The notes below the pieces were generated by a model that made no database searches, was not told the origin of the DNA, and saw nothing but the letters and a program-made list of their open reading frames with translations. Shown here in pieces: positions 57,974 through 64,000 of a stretch of 64,000 bases of DNA; within the stretch, counting starts at the first letter, position 1; each line of letters begins with the position of its first letter. The stretch is taken from NCBI RefSeq assembly GCF_963678635.1, contig NC_087062.1, positions 13,994,670-14,058,669 on the forward strand, given 5' to 3'. Source of the DNA: Symsagittifera roscoffensis. Lineage: Eukaryota > Xenacoelomorpha > Acoela > Convolutidae. Made by a program: the position numbers and the translations under genes.

Positions 57974-60136
57974 TCATTCCATCACTTCTCCATCTTGATC
58001 TTCAGCTTCGCTGTCTTCCAATACTTTCTCCAGCATGTCCATGGAGTTGCGGGCCGTGCCCCAACTCTCCTGTTCCAACAGCCTCGGTTTGCAACAAGGT
58101 AGCAAGTCAACATTAACCTTTTGCTCCCGGTTCCTGCAAAAGCTGTTGTGAAGACATAGGCTCACATTTCGTTCTAGGTCAGCTCTTAAGACCTCTTTCT
58201 TCCCATCTTCAGTTACACAAGGCGCCCCAGCTACCCGCTTCACCGCCGTGGTGACCGCGTTTCTGTGCGTCAGGAATGCTCTCTTATAGGTTCCTGGTCC
58301 TATATCTAGCTGGAAAGATTGATAGGCTTCCGTGTTCCTCGACATGTGACGCTTCGCGCGCTCATACATCCACGATGTCATCCTTGCACGGAACCAAAGC
58401 ATCAATCTTTGCCTTGACCATATTCTTTCAATGGCTTTAGGTATTCTCGGAACCTTGCAGGTGGTTCTGAAAAGATCCAATTCATGACTCATCTTCACTT
58501 TGCTCAGCTGTTCAGGAGTCGGCACGGCCGTCTCCTGTTCACTTGTGTCCGCGTTAGCCTCCAGCCATCTCACTGCCAGCATGGCACTAACCACCACGAT
58601 TGACACCTGTTGAATCTGATCGGGCAACCCCGTAGAGTACAACTCTTCCACGTCCCATACTAGCATCAGATTCCCGAGTTTGGGGTACCACAACGTCTGC
58701 GCCAAAAAGTGGCAAGGATACTCCCCATGGGTTCTCACTATGTCCCTTCGGGTCCGATACCCTGAGGCTCCCAGCAACGGTTCCACCTCCATCAGAATTC
58801 TGTGTGAGTCGTCTTTCTCTTCTATGGTGGGGAATTCAGTGGGTAACGCTCCACTCGCTTTCTGCTTCTGGAACTCACTCACATTGCCTTCGTTTAATCT
58901 CAGAAACTCTTCACCCACTACGTCTTGCAACTCGCCTTCAGATCTCTTCGGGACTGCCCGAAAGATCTTCGCCAATAAATCATGTGACCTCTCCGACATT
59001 CGGGCCAACCTTACGCACTTTGGCACAGAGAAAAGTTGGTCAATCAACACCTGCTGTGTCCTTGCATCCATCACCACCATGTGTGTAGGATATCTACTAC
59101 TGCAATATGGTGCGGAGCTTGAACCCACCAGATATTTTGAACCAGTCGGTTTATGATAGGCCTCACTATCTTTCAGATTCATCTCGTTCTCCAGAGCTTC
59201 TCTCCAGCCTCCGATCTTCTGCTCCGTTTGCAATGCTCCAGGGAATACTTCCACGCTGAGGGACGTCACTAGCTCATGGGCACGCTCCAGGCGCTCAAGC
59301 GATTCAATCGAACTCCTCATGCTACAAAATCCCAAGGCTGTGATCAAGTTTACATCCGTCACCCCATGACAGTCCGCGACCAACTCCATGCCACTCTTAT
59401 CCGACATGCTCAATCTTCCGTACAATCGTGCCAGTTGCCGAAGCTGCTCGCTCAGCGTAACCAGGCAGTGTCCCAGGTTACAAACATGTCCTTCCATCCC
59501 ACTATGCTGAGCCAAACATGTGCCTTGCTTCAACCAATTGCTCGATGGACCTTCCTCGGACAGCTCCGTGGATGGGTTGCTCTTCCGCTTCGTCAATCTC
59601 ATGGCCAGCGGATGATGTATCATGGCCAGATCATGCAAACTCGCGTCATCATCTAGGTCTAACGTGATATCCGCCGTCATGTCCCAGGTTAAGCCGGCGT
59701 TAGGATGAGGACACCAAGAAGGCTTCATGAGTTCCCACATCGTCACTAGACTGGTTTTCAAGGGACCGTCCCAAGAACTACAATCAAAACTCACTTGCCC
59801 CTTTAGCTCGGGAACCGAGGGTTCGACCACTCGTTCTTCCAAGATAATTCCCAGCTTGGGTTGTTCCACCATCAGCATCCCAGTTTCTTTAATACGTTCG
59901 ACCCAGAAATTGAGTACTATGACTTGCTCATAGTCGAAGTACGCTTCCCTGGCTTCTTCATTCACGAAGGGATTATACGCCCTCCCCGGTATGCCAGACA
60001 CATATTGGAACGACTTCAGTTTCCCTAGTGTTGCAAACTCTTTTTGTCCTTTGACTGCTTCAATCAACTCCCGGCTCACTTTCAATTCTTTGTTGGAACA
60101 TCTTCTCACTTCTTCCAACTTGCGATAGCTCTCCAT
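57974..60136 (-). CDS. 720-codon ORF of the GC-rich block, unknown function
   Basis: An uninterrupted frame from ATG (60,136) to TGA. It overlaps the end of the 1086-codon ORF by 77 bases in another frame. No signal peptide or membrane segment is obvious. Residues near 115-122 read SFDCSSWDG, with an Asp-x4-Asp spacing that recalls polymerase motif A, but no matching downstream GDD or SGxxxT motif was found, so I do not call a polymerase. LDLDDDASLHDL lies near residue 160; the middle has GSSSAPYCSSRYPTHMVVM; the C-terminus is acidic (EDSEAEDQDGEVME). Codon use is balanced and GC-rich, unlike the surrounding host DNA. The product is unrecognised. A long intact frame implies recent selection or recent arrival. 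Confidence 0.75.
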   Translation of the reverse strand: MESYRKLEEVRRCSNKELKVSRELIEAVKGQKEFATLGKLKSFQYVSGIPGRAYNPFVNEEAREAYFDYEQVIVLNFWVERIKETGMLMVEQPKLGIILEERVVEPSVPELKGQVSFDCSSWDGPLKTSLVTMWELMKPSWCPHPNAGLTWDMTADITLDLDDDASLHDLAMIHHPLAMRLTKRKSNPSTELSEEGPSSNWLKQGTCLAQHSGMEGHVCNLGHCLVTLSEQLRQLARLYGRLSMSDKSGMELVADCHGVTDVNLITALGFCSMRSSIESLERLERAHELVTSLSVEVFPGALQTEQKIGGWREALENEMNLKDSEAYHKPTGSKYLVGSSSAPYCSSRYPTHMVVMDARTQQVLIDQLFSVPKCVRLARMSERSHDLLAKIFRAVPKRSEGELQDVVGEEFLRLNEGNVSEFQKQKASGALPTEFPTIEEKDDSHRILMEVEPLLGASGYRTRRDIVRTHGEYPCHFLAQTLWYPKLGNLMLVWDVEELYSTGLPDQIQQVSIVVVSAMLAVRWLEANADTSEQETAVPTPEQLSKVKMSHELDLFRTTCKVPRIPKAIERIWSRQRLMLWFRARMTSWMYERAKRHMSRNTEAYQSFQLDIGPGTYKRAFLTHRNAVTTAVKRVAGAPCVTEDGKKEVLRADLERNVSLCLHNSFCRNREQKVNVDLLPCCKPRLLEQESWGTARNSMDMLEKVLEDSEAEDQDGEVME

Positions 60137-63100
60137 TCGACTCCTTATTTGGTACAGTCAACGGCATGTCCTGATATAGTTCCAGGAGTGCCCTCAGGAA
60201 GTTCCTTTCGCAATCAACTCCCTTTTGCCGAATGATCCTTATACATTCTCCCAAAACAAGAGTGGGGATACGATCCACCACGAACCTGACAAAGCAAAGG
60301 GCATCCTTACGCTTGGCCCATGCTATCGCAGAATCGTCTTTTGAAATCAACGCTCGCAGAGCTCCCATCAACTCCAGCTCCTGTTCCCGTGATTTCGAAT
60401 CATTACTGGCTTCATACTCCGCCTTCTTGATGCCCATCAGGCACCAAGCCAACCGTACTTGCAGATCAGTTCTCATGCAAGGATGAGCCAGGTATGCTGC
60501 CACCATAGCAGGTGCATGCATCGACTCGTCGAAGTATCTCTGGAGGGCCGCCCTCCAAGAGATTTCTAGTAGCTTTTCCAATCCAATTTCGTTCGCTTCA
60601 GAGGACATTACCGTGCCGTATTCTTTTCGATTTAAGTTTGAATTCTCCGTGAGCTCTTTCAGATATTCCTGCATGGCTCGCTTCTCGCTCCAAGCCATCA
60701 GGTGCCCTCTCGCTGACTTTCTCGCTTTCAACATCTCCACATAACCTCCTGCTAGATCTCCCATGTGGACTGATTCCGGCACAGTGACTCGACTGTACTC
60801 GACCACGTCGAGTTGTCCTTCCAGCTTCAACTTGGCTATGTTGTTCCGCGAGGGCCTGTAATCTTCAAGTCCTCCAGATCCACGTTGACTGATGATCTCC
60901 ATCTCTAATTTAGTGTCTGCCAGGGTTCGCGCTGTTTTCTTTGATCTTACGGCAGTCGTGGTCAGACCTGCCAAGAGCAGAGGGGGTATCAGATTCTCTT
61001 TTTCTCCCCCTGTCAGTGTTGCACCATCTCCTTGCCCGCTCTCGCCTGAACGACCTGCGCTCGTTAAAGAGGTCACCACTGCGCTGGCTCTCGACTTCAC
61101 CACTCTCGGGTTCATGGCTCGACTTCCTGTTTTCCCTTTTAGTCGCTTCAGCCCCTTCCTGGCTCGTCTGACAGGTAATTTCTTTGCGACTTGCTGATCA
61201 TCGGCACTGTCTTCTGTTACTGACTCGGTCAGAACATCCGACTCCATGGAGTTCACTATTTTCTCCAGGACCTCACGCATGATGGGCTGGTTCAATCCCA
61301 CCTTCATTATGGACTGCGTCCCATATCGCCTTATCACGTCCCATGATCTTTCCATGAAATTCACTCGGCTCCAGGTTGTCCCTGTCTTGCCTTCTAACTC
61401 ACTTTGATATCTCTCCCATTCCTCTCCCGGCAGCGTGCTCAGGAAGGATACCCTCATTGATTCTTCGATTTTTTTCCTCCTTGGTGACTCATGGAGCAAT
61501 TTCTGCGGATCCCTGCTTCGGCATTCTTTCGCCTGGCTTATTGGGTCTATCGGGGATAAGTCGGCCGACGCCTCCTTTGTAGGGGACATGAAAGACGATG
61601 GCGTCATTAGCAATAGACTCCCATTGACATCCCCATCGTCGTCTTCACTAAACCGGTATTCTAGCAAGTCTCTCTCTAACGCTCCCAGATCCGTCTCACC
61701 CGGTTTTCCCGTCTTTCCCTCGGTATCGTTATCGTCATCGTCCTGATCCATCAATTCATCATCACCTGCATCAGGTTTCGGCCTGGGTCCTGAAGGTCCG
61801 TGTCGTGAGTCTATGCCCGAGTCCGGCCGAGCCGGTACGGTAATGTCTCCTGCATGATAAAACAACTCATCATTCACCAGGAATTCTACAGACTCCTCGC
61901 CATGTGGTGCCAGGTCCTCTATTGTTATATATGAGCCTCCTTTGCTCTCCTTTGCCACTTCCATCATCACTACTTTCACTTCTCCTGACCACTTCAGTCT
62001 TGATAAGTCATCTGTGGGAGAATACACTTCGTTCCACATTTCGGCCGAGACCTCTGGTCTCCTGGAAGGTACTGCCTTGATCTTTTTCCTGCTCCAAGCA
62101 TCAGGAAATGAGAAGTCAAACGTGTGCGCTGCTGCAACTTTCCAGCCGATGAAGCGCGGCTCCATCCCTTCACTCCACTTCAACATTCTCTTCTCTGCTC
62201 CGATGCGAGCTGCTCCGATGCGAGGGGCAATGATGGGAGATGTGACTCCCAACAACATCCTCCTTATCGGTGGATATCGAGGGCATTGGTCCGGCAGCGG
62301 CCTGGAACCAGAAAGCCACGCTTGCTGGTTCTCTTTAGCGTGTGCATAGGCCTCTGGTAAGAGTGGCACTCTCATAGCCGCTCCCGTATCCTTCACTACT
62401 GGTCTTAAGTTCCAAAGCTTCGGGATGAACTGGATGTGAGAAAGTTCCTCACGGCCCATTCGGCACTTGAAGTGGTTGTTGAAATCCATCAACATCCAAC
62501 CTGGCTCCGCTATTCTCCCGAACAGCCTATCGTCACTGGCCAGCCCTCTCAACTCCCTCAGTTCTACCCAGTTCAGCACGGAACAGTCCACGACTGAGAC
62601 CAGGTTGACGTATAACACCGAATTCCTGTATGCCTTGACTTGCACGTCCGGGAACACGAAAGACATCACCGGTCCATACACCACCGTGACGAAGTCCCGC
62701 AGTCCGTGAATCAGAGCCAACGGATCTATCCGCATCATGACTGCCAAATCTGTCAGCAAGGGCATGTCACAGTATTGCTTGCACTCACTCGCATCCGTCG
62801 CCACCTTATCATCTCCCGTGACGCTTCTGTTCTGCTGTAAGAGATATTGGAGCAGGAGAGTCCTCCAGTCTTTCATCTTCTTGAGCGAGGCGGTTTCCAA
62901 CTGTGCATTGAACTCACGACTGGGTCCCTGTAGTTGTTCAGGGTAACGTAACAGCACAAGCAAATCACCCAGTCGACCGTAGGTCATGGCAATCAGGGTC
63001 AGGAGTCCATCCAATCTCAAATCTGCCAACGCTTGGGTGAAGAGATTCGCCGGCCCCTTCACGAAATTTTCGTGACCAAATGTCACGTATAAGGCTAACA

Positions 63101-63320
63101 CCAGGCCAATCGATAACTTCCTGATGTCTCTGACAAAACTCGCGATCAAGTTCCGGGATGCCCTAGGATAGCACGTCGACAGGAAGGATGGCGTCCATCC
63201 CACTCCCATTCCACCCAAGATAGCATCCGATCGTTCGTACTGTGCCCTCGTGGCTAGCACGTCAGCTTGGAACTTGTCCAGTGACATCGTGTTTACGTCC
63301 TGCATCAGCTTCAACATCAT
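60060..63320 (-). CDS. 1086-codon ORF of the GC-rich block, unknown function
   Basis: An intact frame from ATG ATG (63,320) to TGA (60,060). The N-terminal third is mixed helix-like sequence (LATRAQYERSDAILGGMG). The middle has LMDFNNHFKCRMGREELS and PIIAPRIGAARIGAEKR. Around residues 510-545 is a Pro/Gly/Asp-rich acidic linker with DQDDDDND, and around 705-735 a strongly basic patch with RRARKGLKRLKGKTGSR, fit for nucleic-acid binding. No protease, helicase, polymerase, integrase or transposase motif was seen. Its size and its overlap with a second long ORF suggest a viral or retroelement-like structural protein (gag- or capsid-like), which is inference only. The frame may continue upstream through the interrupted ORFs at 63.3-64 kb. 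Confidence 0.75.
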   Translation of the reverse strand: MMLKLMQDVNTMSLDKFQADVLATRAQYERSDAILGGMGVGWTPSFLSTCYPRASRNLIASFVRDIRKLSIGLVLALYVTFGHENFVKGPANLFTQALADLRLDGLLTLIAMTYGRLGDLLVLLRYPEQLQGPSREFNAQLETASLKKMKDWRTLLLQYLLQQNRSVTGDDKVATDASECKQYCDMPLLTDLAVMMRIDPLALIHGLRDFVTVVYGPVMSFVFPDVQVKAYRNSVLYVNLVSVVDCSVLNWVELRELRGLASDDRLFGRIAEPGWMLMDFNNHFKCRMGREELSHIQFIPKLWNLRPVVKDTGAAMRVPLLPEAYAHAKENQQAWLSGSRPLPDQCPRYPPIRRMLLGVTSPIIAPRIGAARIGAEKRMLKWSEGMEPRFIGWKVAAAHTFDFSFPDAWSRKKIKAVPSRRPEVSAEMWNEVYSPTDDLSRLKWSGEVKVVMMEVAKESKGGSYITIEDLAPHGEESVEFLVNDELFYHAGDITVPARPDSGIDSRHGPSGPRPKPDAGDDELMDQDDDDNDTEGKTGKPGETDLGALERDLLEYRFSEDDDGDVNGSLLLMTPSSFMSPTKEASADLSPIDPISQAKECRSRDPQKLLHESPRRKKIEESMRVSFLSTLPGEEWERYQSELEGKTGTTWSRVNFMERSWDVIRRYGTQSIMKVGLNQPIMREVLEKIVNSMESDVLTESVTEDSADDQQVAKKLPVRRARKGLKRLKGKTGSRAMNPRVVKSRASAVVTSLTSAGRSGESGQGDGATLTGGEKENLIPPLLLAGLTTTAVRSKKTARTLADTKLEMEIISQRGSGGLEDYRPSRNNIAKLKLEGQLDVVEYSRVTVPESVHMGDLAGGYVEMLKARKSARGHLMAWSEKRAMQEYLKELTENSNLNRKEYGTVMSSEANEIGLEKLLEISWRAALQRYFDESMHAPAMVAAYLAHPCMRTDLQVRLAWCLMGIKKAEYEASNDSKSREQELELMGALRALISKDDSAIAWAKRKDALCFVRFVVDRIPTLVLGECIRIIRQKGVDCERNFLRALLELYQDMPLTVPNKESNGELSQVGRSEKMFQQRIESEPGVD

Positions 63321-63328
63321 GCCCCCAG

Positions 63329-63808
63329 CTATCCCCGGGCATCAAACAAATTTTTCAGATACACGTGTATCTCCTTTATCACTGCCGGCGCATGCTCGAA
63401 CGCGTCCTCACCCAAGGTGCACAGCCTTGGTGACAAGTATAACCATATGTTGTTGTGCGGCTTCGTGCGCAAAGCCATTGCCATGAGATCTTCTTCGGCT
63501 GATGTCATGTTCTTCCTGACTGTCCTGCCCTGCTCACTCTCGGCATGATCCATCTGTCTGAACCAGAGATCGTCAGCCACCTGTTGTACTAACAGATGAT
63601 CGTCGTCCACCCCTGGTCTTAGTTTCAGCAATCTGGCAAAGTTGGACAGCTCCAACCCCAGAACTTCATCTAGCACCAACCGAGTTGTGCTACAATCTCT
63701 GAGCCCCTGTATGGCATTGGAAATGTCAGCCCAAACGGCGGGAAGCTCAGATCGGGACGGGTAGTAATTGTCTGGGTCTACTACTCTGTTCGGGGTCGGA
63801 ATTATCAC
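63329..63808 (-). CDS. 159-codon ORF upstream of the 1086-codon ORF, probably part of the same gene
   Basis: Ends with TAG at 63,329, only eight bases before the ATG of the 1086-codon ORF but in a different frame. It reads like continuous protein, e.g. YYPSRSELPAVWADISNAI and MALRTKPHNNIWLYLSP, without known motifs. Coding-like sequence in the same frame extends a little above its first ATG to about 63,835. It may be a separate small gene, or the region may be one gene carrying frame disruptions, since composition and codon use match the neighbours. Confidence 0.55.
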   Translation of the reverse strand: MIIPTPNRVVDPDNYYPSRSELPAVWADISNAIQGLRDCSTTRLVLDEVLGLELSNFARLLKLRPGVDDDHLLVQQVADDLWFRQMDHAESEQGRTVRKNMTSAEEDLMAMALRTKPHNNIWLYLSPRLCTLGEDAFEHAPAVIKEIHVYLKNLFDARG

Positions 63809-64000
63809 GTTGAACCTCCCCTCTGCTATCGTCGTTCATTGTGTATACAAACTGAAGGGGTTCTGGCAATGCAAAGACCACTGGTGACAACACAAAGACC
63901 ACCTTCACCACATTATGGGTGAAACGTTGTTTTGCTGCTGCTTCTACCTCAGCCATCGCCGAGAGCAATGTCATTATCGCCTCCCCTATGACCTCGTTGC
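63747..64000 (-). CDS. Partial ORF running off the right edge of the window
   Basis: The frame is open from the window edge to TAA-free sequence and stops at 63,747. It contains MTLLSAMAEVEAAAKQRF and VVKVVFVLSPVVFALPEPL; the latter is moderately hydrophobic. The last 60 bases overlap the next ORF in another frame and look non-coding, so the true coding part probably ends near 63,830. Unrecognised. Confidence 0.5.
   Translation of the reverse strand, partial: NEVIGEAIMTLLSAMAEVEAAAKQRFTHNVVKVVFVLSPVVFALPEPLQFVYTMNDDSRGEVQRDNSDPEQSSRPRQLLPVPI

Noticed and set aside
59760-59800. RdRp motif A in the 720-codon ORF (SFDCSSWDG)
   Set aside because: The Asp-x4-Asp spacing fits, but no motif B or GDD-type motif C follows at a sensible distance; the only GDD-like string is in the acidic linker of the other ORF.
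58680-63486. Plus-strand ORFs of 60-158 codons in the GC-rich block
   Set aside because: They lie antisense to the long minus-strand ORFs and show no independent coding character.

Overview
The window is eukaryotic nuclear DNA, probably from an invertebrate animal. The supported host genes have GT-AG or GC-AG introns. Most of the first 57 kb is AT-rich, gene-poor sequence full of repeats and decayed transposons. One host gene encodes ribosomal protein uS12 (RPS23) of animal type. I cannot fix the phylum. Splice acceptors only 6-8 bases upstream of the start codons of two genes would fit a group with spliced-leader trans-splicing, but they do not prove it.

Layout. (1) 1-14.4 kb: one well-formed plus-strand exon (465-613), then intron-like DNA made of two dispersed repeat families, one carrying a tandem unit of about 165 bp and the other a degenerate unit of about 75-90 bp, plus a tRNA-derived SINE and a 284-bp hAT-type MITE with a perfect 8-bp target duplication. 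(2) 14,367-32,971: an 18.6-kb LTR retrotransposon on the minus strand, flanked by the 4-bp duplication CAAT. Its LTRs are 410 bp with about eight differences. It carries gag, protease-RT-RNase H-integrase, an envelope-like glycoprotein and a further unrecognised reading frame after env. Nearly every frame is broken. (3) 33-44.2 kb: two more plus-strand exons (33,425-33,527 and 44,017-44,202), whose phases match through a GC-AG intron. Between them lie repeat copies, a GATG-type minisatellite and tRNA-like SINE copies. (4) 44.2-57.9 kb: two decayed LINE fragments, a minus-strand small membrane protein resembling promethin/LDAF1, another large repeat copy, and the two-exon RPS23 gene on the minus strand. 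(5) 57.9-64 kb: an abrupt change to GC-richer, almost fully coding DNA with overlapping minus-strand reading frames of 720 and 1086 codons and two upstream frames running to the window edge. A 27-base purine tract lies just past the last stop codon. None of these proteins is recognisable to me. The block looks like part of a large virus-like or retrotransposon-like element and is the best candidate here for something undescribed.

The host coding content is small. The plus-strand exons may belong to one or more long genes interrupted by very long introns, and the 18.6-kb element probably sits in such an intron. RPS23 and the LDAF1-like gene are compact minus-strand genes. Everything else is mobile or repetitive.
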